Positions 44,801 to 51,544 of a stretch of 64,000 bases of DNA are shown in pieces. The notes beneath the pieces were generated by a model, which had not been told where the DNA came from, ran no database searches, and worked only from the letters and a program-made list of their open reading frames with translations. Positions within the stretch are counted from its first letter, which is position 1. Each line of letters opens with the position of its first letter. A program made the position numbers and the translations under genes. The stretch comes from Butyrivibrio sp. LC3010 (GTDB lineage Bacteria; Bacillota; Clostridia; Lachnospirales; Lachnospiraceae), in NCBI RefSeq assembly GCF_000424385.1, contig NZ_AUJU01000012.1, positions 62,001 to 126,000 on the forward strand, in the 5' to 3' direction.

Positions 44801-45167
44801 TAACAAGCCTGAAAATGCAGATGCAATCAGAGCAACGATTCCGGCAACCGTCACAATTGATAATGTGGAGTACAAGGTAACTGAAATTGCAGCAGGTGCT
44901 TTCAAGGGTAACAAGAATCTGAAAAAGGTTACAATAGGTTCAAATGTAGAGAAAATCGGTAAAAAGACATTCTACAAATGCAAAAACCTGAAGAATGTAA
45001 CAATTAGCAGCAAGAAGCTTACAAAGAAATCTGTAGGTAGTAATGCATTCAAGGGCATTTCTTCTATGGCAAAGATCAAAGTACCTAAAAAAGTCCTGAA
45101 GGATTACACCAAGATTTTCAAGGCTAAAGGACTAAATAAAAAGACGCAGAGCGTTGTAAAGAAATGA
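38868..45167 (+). CDS. giant exported double-GH43 protein, BspA-type C-terminus
   Basis: 2099 residues. Signal peptide near residues 12-40, then an acidic Asp/Glu/Asn-rich linker (to ~260). Order after it: a concanavalin-like domain (~262-430), a bacterial Ig-like domain (~450-550), GH43 domain 1 (~560-860; base-like D616, CLESF acid region), a LamG-like domain (~900-1070), a CBM6/35-like domain (~1075-1210), an Ig-like strand region, GH43 domain 2 (~1330-1620; D1342, D1451 and E1516 in NEGAEI as the catalytic three), a CBM6-like domain (~1640-1780), 14 tandem Pro/Glu/Thr/Gly units, and a C-terminal BspA-like LRR. It likely cleaves arabinan or arabinoxylan side chains at the cell surface. No LPXTG motif. 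ATG 38868 has AAGGA; ATG 38901 after AAAGGGGG is equally likely. Confidence 0.9.
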   Translation: MKKEKVKGGFTMRRNSRFQSLALAAALTMQTIGAPVVHAAEDVQQVSVPTEAEMTEDQTEEDAGKDNQSLEGQADEGTVTDDKSDVGESEAENNNTDSNIKEDNVADNVETNNTQDTADEVNNGSKNETSEDANGDNNSDSSAEEGNQTVTEEKTDSTEKDSSEGDTVESDNGAAENSGDSENGSDTAKEADSVTESDLDGAANPENNEDATYKDADSAPADTDKEDTVIPEADGEDNPENSVESESETEDPRQGDVENRGNLIWTVDMNDLSQFDLYTGPNEGSWSAADNIARIDGGNGNKAISKRQEFTDFVLEADVTVEKQADLPDKSSAQGGILFRASKGTNRQNDGYFGYYLGVNARGKELILGRCSGNNWHEIAKQKMDADFGKSYHLTVVANGYNITCYADYEGENLATISVKDSTHQSGGIGMRNWLSHASFRNLAVSEYKEETDEEILDEQAAKEYLEQALDEISIPAADAIRGNITLPSKAGKAELSWESDNEEVISSKDVSQEGYYDIPAGVVKRGARDEKVTLTVTATLSGVSLSKDIEVNVLAKEARDENYVGYLYAHFKEIPGQKGEQDIFYGISEDGLNWTALNGNEAVLKSDVSDKATRDPYIIRSAEGDRFFLLATDQDIYKYGNNIPWDRLSTQGSTALTIWESTDLIHWTNERNVDVAGSIDGGCAWAPEAIYDEATGEYLVYWASKIAADNFARQYTFVSRTRDFYTFTEPELFNDFGSNIDTSMLKVGNDYYRLTKMEDGMYVRLDKASGKLRSYGEAVTTKNIGSLTFNVVGNNYSYIGNTGSGCLESFRGNYEGGTMFKFNDRDEWCVMLDEYGGAARGYIPFTTDDLNRPNRIHVLDENQYTAQEGCKHGVILPVTAAEYDALVKTYGVEKGQLAAMDKQDDPVAEYDFENADGTRVIANGKDLGLTLSGSAELKADAEAGNVLYLDGSDDCYAKFEDGIFDAMNELTIRMDVKAERADVQSMVAALGSGADKHLYMRVNNDETSAGSTTSGVNGIKSVKSSNYGTYGRWVHLDLIVKNNDLTFYADGFLVGTVKNRNISELGRELSLYLGKSFAGGRNFKGSIDNVRIYNKALTLEELNAKEAKAFTVKIEGESGTVTGKAKVVDRGDSSGGRKIGYIDDTSSTVTMKINAPHDGTYRVEIAADGDKGAFPNPSHRYWVNGDEEHAEIVEYKNATNWDIWSLYSVYVDLKEGENTFTVSHSGRENSFAELDYIVFHAVEVPGYELMVGDRAIEGFDKKKQVYSVDVDDFSDIPSVSVKFDENADDSFKSKVTQATADRPESYITVYSDEDPSYVNKYTIRFNTSDSFESSLVNYGADPFVTYHDGYYYYVRMGRNDTGIWVTKAAELSRIGKVEPVCVYMPSGDQPSRELWAPEIHFIDGKWYIYYTAGQGANHRMMVLESVTDDAQGEYIYKGKINPETDRWAIDQTVLSLDGQLYAIWSGWDGFVDGEQRLYIAKMENPWTISGDRVELSRPEYKWEVNEHPTINEGAEIAIAPDGTVNIVYSASGSWSDTYCLGLLTLKKGADPMKKSSWIKSSKPIFEKNDSTTFSTGHASFVKSPDGTEDYLVFHATRFPGGGWNGRGVRAQRVYWLEDGTPFLGTSAEYTDKVKMPSGTKKVVYHKLEAENAELTGLSSTETYNSSSNACVHGLTDESKTAEFTFDVEEAGEYMLYVGASADVNDAALKISVNGDEYEKTIYNFNANSGSRLCVDNWFGYEQKISLNEGSNTIVVSGVSGKGTAALDYIEYCKLEDALAPNPAPSATPEEPETPGTEPETPGTEPETPGTEPEAPGTEPEIPGTEPEAPGTEPEVPGTEPEAPGTEPEVPGTEPETPGTEPEVPGTEPETPGTEPETPGTEPETPGTIPQTPETTPQVPGTTPQNPGNVVKPGNSGTPSQVVPSKPENPIQTKPVETKAPIVENSAPVVHSTGESVVADGASYTITSTDDGQQAVSYNKPENADAIRATIPATVTIDNVEYKVTEIAAGAFKGNKNLKKVTIGSNVEKIGKKTFYKCKNLKNVTISSKKLTKKSVGSNAFKGISSMAKIKVPKKVLKDYTKIFKAKGLNKKTQSVVKK
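44241..44534 (+). repeat. 14 tandem 21-nt repeats (PE-x-PGTE linker)
   Basis: Fourteen 7-residue units of PE(T/A/I/V)PGTE inside the giant GH43 gene, varying at residue 3. They form a stiff, extended spacer between the last CBM and the LRR end. The repeat opens long false frames on the other strand. Confidence 0.95.
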
Positions 45168-45220
45168 ATTTAAACTAATAATCAAAATTAAAAATGCAAG
45201 ACGCTCATAAATAACCCCTC

Positions 45221-45255
45221 CTCCCAGGACTTCAGTAAAAATGAAGTCCTGGGAG
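45221..45255. terminator. strong hairpin after the giant gene
   Basis: CTCCCAGGACTTCA (45221-45234) pairs perfectly with TGAAGTCCTGGGAG (45242-45255). The 3' side lacks a T-run, so termination may be weak or the structure may protect an mRNA end. Confidence 0.6.
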
Positions 45256-45271
45256 CTATGTGGTTTGACCA

Positions 45272-45303
45272 GAGCACTTGACTAGGTCTTATCAAGTCTG
45301 GTG
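45272..45303 (+). repeat. 32-bp shared element, copy b
   Basis: Matches 25 of 32 bases at 38714-38745. With the bases before it, it also forms a hairpin, ACCAG and CTTGA pairing with TCAAG and CTGGT. A partial third copy (TTTGAGCAGA then TTGACGAGG) at 45310-45332 overlaps the yesN ribosome site. Confidence 0.5.
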
Positions 45304-45340
45304 GAGTTTGTTTGAGCAGAGCGTTTGACGAGGAGAGCAT

Positions 45341-46555
45341 ATGAAATACAGAGCACTGGTAGCTGATGATGAACCTATGATCAGAAGAGGAATAATCAGT
45401 TTCCTTAAGGTTTATAGTGATTTTGAAGTAGTAGCAGAAGCAGAAGATGGTGAGATGGCCCTTGAAAAGGCAAAGACTACAGTTATTGATGTCTTTTTTG
45501 TTGATATAAACATGCCTTTTCTAAATGGACTGGATTTTATTAAGGAATTGAAAAAACTATATCCACAGGCACTGGTCGTAATAATAACAGGATATGACCT
45601 TTTTGAATATGCAAGAAAAGCTGTGGGGCTTGGTGTTTTTGATTATATAGTAAAGCCTCTGATGGAGGATGTTTTCGACGATCTTATAGGCAGAATCAGG
45701 GTGGCACTTAGTGACAGAAGCTCTGAAGAGATGGAGAAAAAATATCTGGAATGGGCTAAGGATAAAATGAATGAAAGCAGAGAACTTCTGATTTCAGAGC
45801 TCATGAAAAAGATTATTGACGGCAGACTTATTGAAGATGAGATCAGGCAGGAATGCGAATATCTAAATCTTGAATTGCCTTATGAATATTCGCTTATTCT
45901 GTTTAGAATAGATACTAAACCTTCCGAGGAACTAAGCAGCAGTTGGAATGATGATCTGTTGTATTTTGTATCTGAAAACATAGCATTGGAGATGTTTGCA
46001 TCACTTGCTCTGGAAAGTAAGTGCCGTGATGAATCCGGCAATCTGGTGCTCATAATCGGAAAAACCGATGCAGGAATTTTAGATGAGAAGATAGAGGAAT
46101 ATAAAAAGTGTATAGCAGGAATAATACCTGTGAAAGCAGTTGTGGAAACTATCTCCGGAATTGCACCTGGAACCATTACAAATGCTTATCAGGAAGCCCT
46201 TGCAAAAACTGAGGAAAACACCGGAATGTCCTCTATTATGGAATCAGTAATTGAATTGATTCAGGAAAACTATTCAAGAGAGGATTTCTCTCTTCAGGAG
46301 GCTGCAAGTGAAGTCGGACTTTCTGTAGCATACCTGAGCCGTATCTTCAGAAAAGAAGCCGGATGCACCTTCGTTGATTATCTGACAAATCTTAGAATGC
46401 GCAGAGCCAGCATACTTTTACAGGATGATTCCGTTAAAATTTACGAGGTCGCAGAAAAAGTAGGCTATTCTTCACAGCAGTATTTCAGCCTGGTATTCAA
46501 GAAAAAGCTTGGGGTAAATCCTATAGACTACAAACAATCGATCAAAGAGAAATAA
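45341..46555 (+). CDS. YesN-type response regulator with AraC DNA-binding domain
   Basis: 404 residues. Receiver domain (1-120) with the acidic pocket DDE near residue 9, phosphoacceptor Asp in FVDINMP and Lys in YIVKPL; a middle linker (~130-300); and two AraC helix-turn-helix motifs at the end (YSREDFSLQEAASEVGLSVAYLSRIFRKEAG and VKIYEVAEKVGYSSQQYFSLVFKKKLG). It would be phosphorylated by the YesM-like kinase at 51545 and activate sugar-use genes. ATG follows GAGGAGAG. Possible self-control through the 32-bp element. Confidence 0.93.
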   Translation: MKYRALVADDEPMIRRGIISFLKVYSDFEVVAEAEDGEMALEKAKTTVIDVFFVDINMPFLNGLDFIKELKKLYPQALVVIITGYDLFEYARKAVGLGVFDYIVKPLMEDVFDDLIGRIRVALSDRSSEEMEKKYLEWAKDKMNESRELLISELMKKIIDGRLIEDEIRQECEYLNLELPYEYSLILFRIDTKPSEELSSSWNDDLLYFVSENIALEMFASLALESKCRDESGNLVLIIGKTDAGILDEKIEEYKKCIAGIIPVKAVVETISGIAPGTITNAYQEALAKTEENTGMSSIMESVIELIQENYSREDFSLQEAASEVGLSVAYLSRIFRKEAGCTFVDYLTNLRMRRASILLQDDSVKIYEVAEKVGYSSQQYFSLVFKKKLGVNPIDYKQSIKEK

Positions 46556-46674
46556 TGAAGAAAAACAAAAATCTATAAATTTATGTCAAATCAGTCTAAA
46601 GACTATTGAATCGCCCCAAGCTAAAATCATTCTTGTAAACAAACAAAGCCCGTCAGGGTAATAAGGAGGACAAT

Positions 46675-47757
46675 ATGAAGAAGAAGCTATTAAGTATGAT
46701 CATGTGCACAACAATGGTTGCAGCAACGCTTGCAGGCTGCGGATCAAGCGCAGGAAACGCTGGGGAAACAACAAAAACAGAGACATCAACTGAAAAGACA
46801 GAGACTACTAAAGAAGAAACAACAGTTGAGGATACAGAGACTGCTACAAGTGCAGCACCTACAAGTAGTGAAGATGAAGAAGGCAAGCTGGTTGTTGGTT
46901 TTGCTCAGATAGGTCAGGAGTCAGGCTGGAGAGATGCTGAAACAATGTCAATCCAGACATATGCTGAAGAGCATGCAGATGAAGTTGTTCTCAAGTTCGC
47001 TGACGCTCAGCAGAAGCAGGAGAATCAGATCAAGGCTATTAAGAGCTTCATTGAACAGGATGTAGATGTTATCGGACTTGCGCCTGTTGTTGAGACAGGT
47101 TGGGATCAGGTTTTTGCTGAAGCACAGGATGCAGGCATCCCGATCATCCTTCTTGACAGAACAGCTGATGTAGATGATAGCCTCTATTCCACATTCATTG
47201 GTTCTGACTTCATCGAGGAAGGTAAAGTAGCTGCACAGCAGATGGCAGAGCTCATCGGCGGCAAGGGTAAGATCGTTGAGATCGAAGGAACTGTTGGTGC
47301 TTCTGCTGCAACAGACAGAAAGACAGGCTTTGATGATGAAATTGCTGCTAATTTCCCTGACATTGAGATAATTGCATCACAGACCGGTGATTTCACAAGA
47401 GCACAGGGTAAGGAAGTTATGGAGTCATTCCTTAAGTCCAATCCTGATATCGTAGGTGTTTACTGCCACAACGATGACATGGCACTTGGCGCAATCGAAG
47501 CTATTAAGGAAGCTGGTCTTAAGCCCGGCGAAGATATCAAGACTGTTTCAGTTGATGGCGTAAAGGGCATCTTCGAAGCAATGGTAGCAGGCGAAGCTAA
47601 CTGCACAGTTGAGTGTAATCCTCTTCTTGGACCTCTTTTCTTCGAGACAGCAGCTAAGCTTAAGAACGGTGAAACAGTTGAAAAGTGGGTTAAGTCAGTT
47701 GACGGCGTATTCACAGCAGATACAGCTGCAGACGTAATCGACGGACGCGCATATTAA
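46675..47757 (+). CDS. sugar ABC transporter substrate-binding lipoprotein
   Basis: 360 residues. Lipobox LAGCGSS, a Thr/Glu-rich linker, then a Peripla_BP_4 domain with VVGFAQIGQESGWRDAE, DVIGLAPVVETGWDQV, IILLDRTADVDDS and CHNDDMALGAIEAIKEAG. It resembles YtfQ-type binding proteins for galactofuranose or arabinose-like sugars. AAGGAGG precedes the ATG. It is separated from the ATPase gene by a terminator, which fits the usual excess of binding protein. A paralogous domain is found in the lipoprotein at 53325. Confidence 0.92.
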   Translation: MKKKLLSMIMCTTMVAATLAGCGSSAGNAGETTKTETSTEKTETTKEETTVEDTETATSAAPTSSEDEEGKLVVGFAQIGQESGWRDAETMSIQTYAEEHADEVVLKFADAQQKQENQIKAIKSFIEQDVDVIGLAPVVETGWDQVFAEAQDAGIPIILLDRTADVDDSLYSTFIGSDFIEEGKVAAQQMAELIGGKGKIVEIEGTVGASAATDRKTGFDDEIAANFPDIEIIASQTGDFTRAQGKEVMESFLKSNPDIVGVYCHNDDMALGAIEAIKEAGLKPGEDIKTVSVDGVKGIFEAMVAGEANCTVECNPLLGPLFFETAAKLKNGETVEKWVKSVDGVFTADTAADVIDGRAY

Positions 47758-47774
47758 AAAGTAATAGTGTTTAT

Positions 47775-47810
47775 ATCCGCTCCGTAAGCTTTATGGAGCG
47801 GATTTTTTTA
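47775..47810 (+). terminator. terminator between binding protein and ATPase genes
   Basis: ATCCGCTCC (47775-47783) pairs with GGAGCGGAT (47795-47803), then seven T residues. Partial read-through would set the binding-protein/ATPase ratio. Confidence 0.85.
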
Positions 47811-47880
47811 AGGCTGAGGAAGTAATAGGGCCAATACCTTAAATCAGGAGGAATCATAAATATATTAAGGAGGATAAAGG

Positions 47881-49410
47881 GTGAGCACTCAAACAAAACT
47901 CTTAACAATGAAAGGCATCTCAAAATCCTTCGGAAAAGCTGTAATAGCATTAGATGATGTGCAGTTCGAGCTTGAATCCGGAGAAATACACGCACTTCTT
48001 GGCGAGAACGGAGCAGGCAAATCTACACTGATTAAAGTACTGACAGGCGTTGAGGAGAGAGATAAAGGGGAAGTAGAGCTGGATGGCAAAAAAATCCATC
48101 CCAAATCTACAAATGAAGCACAGCAGGTTGGAATATCTACAGTTTATCAGGAAGTCAATCTATGTCCCAACTTGTCAGTTGCAGAAAACATATATATAGG
48201 AAGAGCTCCTAAAACAAAAATGGGCGGAATAGACTGGAAGACCATGACTGAAGATGCCGCAAAGCTTTTGGAGAAATTTGACTTAAAACTTGATGTTAGT
48301 AAGAGTCTTGATAATTATTCAGTGGCTGTTCAGCAGATGGTAGCAATAGCAAGAGCCAGTGATATCAAGGCAAAGGTTCTGATTCTTGATGAACCTACAA
48401 GTTCGCTTTCAAAGGTGGAAGTAGAAAAACTATTTACAATCATGAAAAGACTTCGATCTGAAGGAATGGGCATAATATTCGTAACTCATTTCCTTGATCA
48501 GGTATATGAAGTGACAGACAGGATTACTGTATTGAGAAACGGCCGTTATGTTGGCACATATAAAACCTGTGACCTTCCAAGGGTAGAATTGGTATCCAAG
48601 ATGATTGGTAAGGATTATGCGGTACTAAACCAGTCACTTAAGGAGGGACAGGCTGAGAAAGAAGGAACCAGAACAGGCGATGAGCTCATTTCCATGAAAA
48701 ATGTATCTCATCAGGGAAGCATATCTCAGATGGATCTTAGCATATCTAAGGGTGAAGTTCTTGGATTGTCGGGGCTTCTGGGCTCAGGAAGATCTGAAAC
48801 AGCCAGGGTTCTGTTTGGAATAGATCAGGTAAATGAGGGTGAGATCTATATAAATGGTGAAAGTGTTAATCTGAAGCATCCAATAGATGCGATACGAAAG
48901 GATCTGGCTTTTTGTCCTGAAAACAGAAAGACAGAAGGCATAATAGGAGACCTTTCCATAAGAGACAATATGGTCCTGGCACTTCAGGCTAAGAAAGGAC
49001 TTTTCAAAAAAATATCCAAAAAAGAAGCTCAGGCAATAGCTGATGAGTATATTGAAAAACTTGAAATCAAAACTCCCAATGCAGATCAGCTTATTAAAAA
49101 TCTGTCGGGAGGAAATCAGCAGAAGGTTATTCTTGCAAGATGGCTTGCAACAAATCCGGAGCTTTTGATGCTGGATGAGCCCACAAGAGGAATAGATATA
49201 GGTACAAAGGCTGAAATACAGAAGATAGTTATAGATCTGGCAGCACAGGGAATGGCAGTACTATTTATATCATCAGAGCTTGATGAGGAACTTAGATGCT
49301 GCAGAAGAATAGTGGTTCTTAAGGATATGGAGAGAGTCGGAGAAGTATCGGGAGACAACATTTCCGAGGGAGCTGTAATGCAGATCATGGCAGGAGGAGA
49401 GACAAAATGA
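47881..49410 (+). CDS. sugar ABC transporter ATPase (RbsA/YtfR type)
   Basis: 509 residues, two fused ABC cassettes. The first has GENGAGKST and VLILDEPTSSLS; the second has a degenerate Walker A (SGLLGSGRSET), signature LSGGNQQKVILARWL and LLMLDEPTRGIDIGTK. This pattern is standard for ribose/galactofuranose-class importers. GTG 47881 follows AAGGAGGATAAAG. Its stop overlaps the next gene's start (ATGA). Confidence 0.95.
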   Translation: MSTQTKLLTMKGISKSFGKAVIALDDVQFELESGEIHALLGENGAGKSTLIKVLTGVEERDKGEVELDGKKIHPKSTNEAQQVGISTVYQEVNLCPNLSVAENIYIGRAPKTKMGGIDWKTMTEDAAKLLEKFDLKLDVSKSLDNYSVAVQQMVAIARASDIKAKVLILDEPTSSLSKVEVEKLFTIMKRLRSEGMGIIFVTHFLDQVYEVTDRITVLRNGRYVGTYKTCDLPRVELVSKMIGKDYAVLNQSLKEGQAEKEGTRTGDELISMKNVSHQGSISQMDLSISKGEVLGLSGLLGSGRSETARVLFGIDQVNEGEIYINGESVNLKHPIDAIRKDLAFCPENRKTEGIIGDLSIRDNMVLALQAKKGLFKKISKKEAQAIADEYIEKLEIKTPNADQLIKNLSGGNQQKVILARWLATNPELLMLDEPTRGIDIGTKAEIQKIVIDLAAQGMAVLFISSELDEELRCCRRIVVLKDMERVGEVSGDNISEGAVMQIMAGGETK

Positions 49411-50444
49411 AAACTAAGCTGGCGAAACTGTCGGGATATCAGGCTTTCTGGCCTGTAGTAATATTCCTTACAATCATACTTTTTAACACGATAATGACCG
49501 GAGGAGAGTTCCTTTCAATAACAATAGTTGATGGACATTTCTATGGACGAATCATAGATATTTTCAGAAACGGAGGAAAACTCATGATTCTGGCAGCCGG
49601 CATGACAATGGTGCTGGCTACAGGCGGAACCGATATTTCAGTAGGTTCTGTCATGGCTATTAGCGGAGCTATTGCCTGCAGTATTATTAAAGGAGTTCTG
49701 CTTCCGGGACTTAACGGTAATGTTGCAGCAGCAATCATACTTGCAATAATTGCGGGAATCATATGCGGACTCTGGAACGGACTTCTAGTTTCTCAAATTA
49801 AGATTCAGCCCATTGTTGCGACAATGATACTTCTGGTTGCAGGTAGAGGAATTGCACAACTTATTACAAATGGCAAGATCGTAACCATTAATTCAGACGC
49901 TTATTATTTTATCAATGGTGGCTACATATTAGGACTCCCTTTTCCTCTTTATATAGTACTTTTTCTTGTAGGAATGCTCCTGATATTTGTAAACAGAACC
50001 GCATTCGGACTTTTTCTTGAATCAATAGGCTGTAATCCATTGGCATCAAAATTTGCAGGAATCAAGGTAAACTTATATCTTCTTGCTATTTATACAATTT
50101 CCGGTGCTTTTGCAGCAGTTGCAGGACTTATTGAAAGTGCAGGAATAAAGGGCGCTGACTGTAATAATGCAGGACTTAATATCGAGCTTGATGCGATTCT
50201 TGCAGTAGCAATCGGTGGAACCAATCTTATGGGCGGACGCTTTTCAATTTTTGCCAGCGTAATCGGTGCTCTGATTGTACAGAGCATCACCACAACAGTT
50301 CTGGCACTTGGTGTACCGGCAGCATATATCAGAGTTTTAAAGGCACTGCTCATCATAATTATCTGCCTCGCTCAGTCAAACAGATTCAAATTATCATTCA
50401 AAAAAGCTAAGGTAGCAGAGAAGAAGGAGGCAGTCGTATTATGA
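49407..50444 (+). CDS. sugar ABC transporter permease 1 (YtfT/RbsC type)
   Basis: 345 residues, about nine hydrophobic segments of the BPD_transp_2 family. LATGGTDISVGSVMAISGAIAC and VAIGGTNLMGGRFSIFASVIGALI are the usual signatures. Overlaps the ATPase stop by 4 bases and its own stop overlaps the next permease. Two different permeases match the galactofuranose (YtfT/YjfF) arrangement. Confidence 0.93.
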   Translation: MKTKLAKLSGYQAFWPVVIFLTIILFNTIMTGGEFLSITIVDGHFYGRIIDIFRNGGKLMILAAGMTMVLATGGTDISVGSVMAISGAIACSIIKGVLLPGLNGNVAAAIILAIIAGIICGLWNGLLVSQIKIQPIVATMILLVAGRGIAQLITNGKIVTINSDAYYFINGGYILGLPFPLYIVLFLVGMLLIFVNRTAFGLFLESIGCNPLASKFAGIKVNLYLLAIYTISGAFAAVAGLIESAGIKGADCNNAGLNIELDAILAVAIGGTNLMGGRFSIFASVIGALIVQSITTTVLALGVPAAYIRVLKALLIIIICLAQSNRFKLSFKKAKVAEKKEAVVL

Positions 50445-51451
50445 AGGACTTGAAAAAACTGCGAATTAAAAATATATCACTTACGATGACGGTTTTACTG
50501 TTTCTGATTATGTTCATTTTTGGATCTGTCAGATATGACCACTTCTTGTCATTGTCAACTTTTCTTAATCTGTTTAACGATAATGCATATCTGATGATTG
50601 CCGGAATCGGAATAACGTTTGTTCTTATTACCGGAGGAATTGACATATCCATATCATCAACCATAGCATTTACAGGTGTATTTATGGCTTATTGCCTGCA
50701 GCACGGAATGCCTTCATTTGTGGTTATTCCGCTGGCACTTATTATCGGAATAATAGTTGGTGCAGTTCAGGGAAGCCTTATTCATTACTTTAAACTCCAG
50801 CCATTCATAGTAACTCTGGCAGGGCAGTTCCTTATGAGAGGCCTGTGTGTGGTAATAAGCGAGGCATCCATACCGATCACAGATCCTTTCTTTAAGTTTA
50901 TGGCACTTGGAAGAATACAGATAAGGCTCGGGGATTCGAAAGCTTTCAATGGTAAAATCTACTATTACGTGCTGATATTTATTGCAGTTCTCTGCACTGC
51001 ACTTTATGTACTTAAGAAGACACCTTTTGGACGTGCAGTTTATGCAGTTGGTGGAAGCGAACAGTCCGCAGAACTCATGGGACTTAATGTTGCAAGAACC
51101 AAGATAGGAGCGTATATTATAAGCAGTTTCTGTGCAGCACTGGCAGGTGTTGTATTCAGCTTTTATACACTCGCCGGATATGGTCTTCAGAATATGGGGA
51201 TGGAGCTTGATGCCATATCATCTGCTGTTATCGGAGGAACACTTCTCACAGGTGGCGTGGGGTCAGTATTTGGAACCGCTGTGGGAGCAATGATTCAGGG
51301 AATTATCCAGACTATCGTAACTTATGAAAATTTAAATACATGGTGGACTAAGGTTACTATCGCAGGACTTTTGTGCTTCTTTATAGTTGTACAGAGGATA
51401 ATAGCAGTAAGAGCCGAAGCCATGAAGGGCAAAGCAGTGGCTGCAGCCTAA
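50441..51451 (+). CDS. sugar ABC transporter permease 2 (YjfF type)
   Basis: 336 residues of the same family, with VLITGGIDISISSTIAFTGVF and GGTLLTGGVGSVFGTAVGAMI. It forms a hetero-pair with the upstream permease. The gene closes the tight four-gene transporter unit; the kinase gene follows after 93 bp. Confidence 0.93.
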   Translation: MKDLKKLRIKNISLTMTVLLFLIMFIFGSVRYDHFLSLSTFLNLFNDNAYLMIAGIGITFVLITGGIDISISSTIAFTGVFMAYCLQHGMPSFVVIPLALIIGIIVGAVQGSLIHYFKLQPFIVTLAGQFLMRGLCVVISEASIPITDPFFKFMALGRIQIRLGDSKAFNGKIYYYVLIFIAVLCTALYVLKKTPFGRAVYAVGGSEQSAELMGLNVARTKIGAYIISSFCAALAGVVFSFYTLAGYGLQNMGMELDAISSAVIGGTLLTGGVGSVFGTAVGAMIQGIIQTIVTYENLNTWWTKVTIAGLLCFFIVVQRIIAVRAEAMKGKAVAAA

Positions 51452-51544
51452 CATAATTAATCTGATCACTAAACATCACGATTATTACTTTATTATCAGG
51501 TGACCAGAGTAATATAAAAAATGCACTAACCGGGGATAAGCACA

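Noticed and set aside
47881..51451. Ribose transport operon
   Set aside because: The two-permease layout and binding-protein motifs fit the galactofuranose/arabinose (Ytf) class better than RbsABC.
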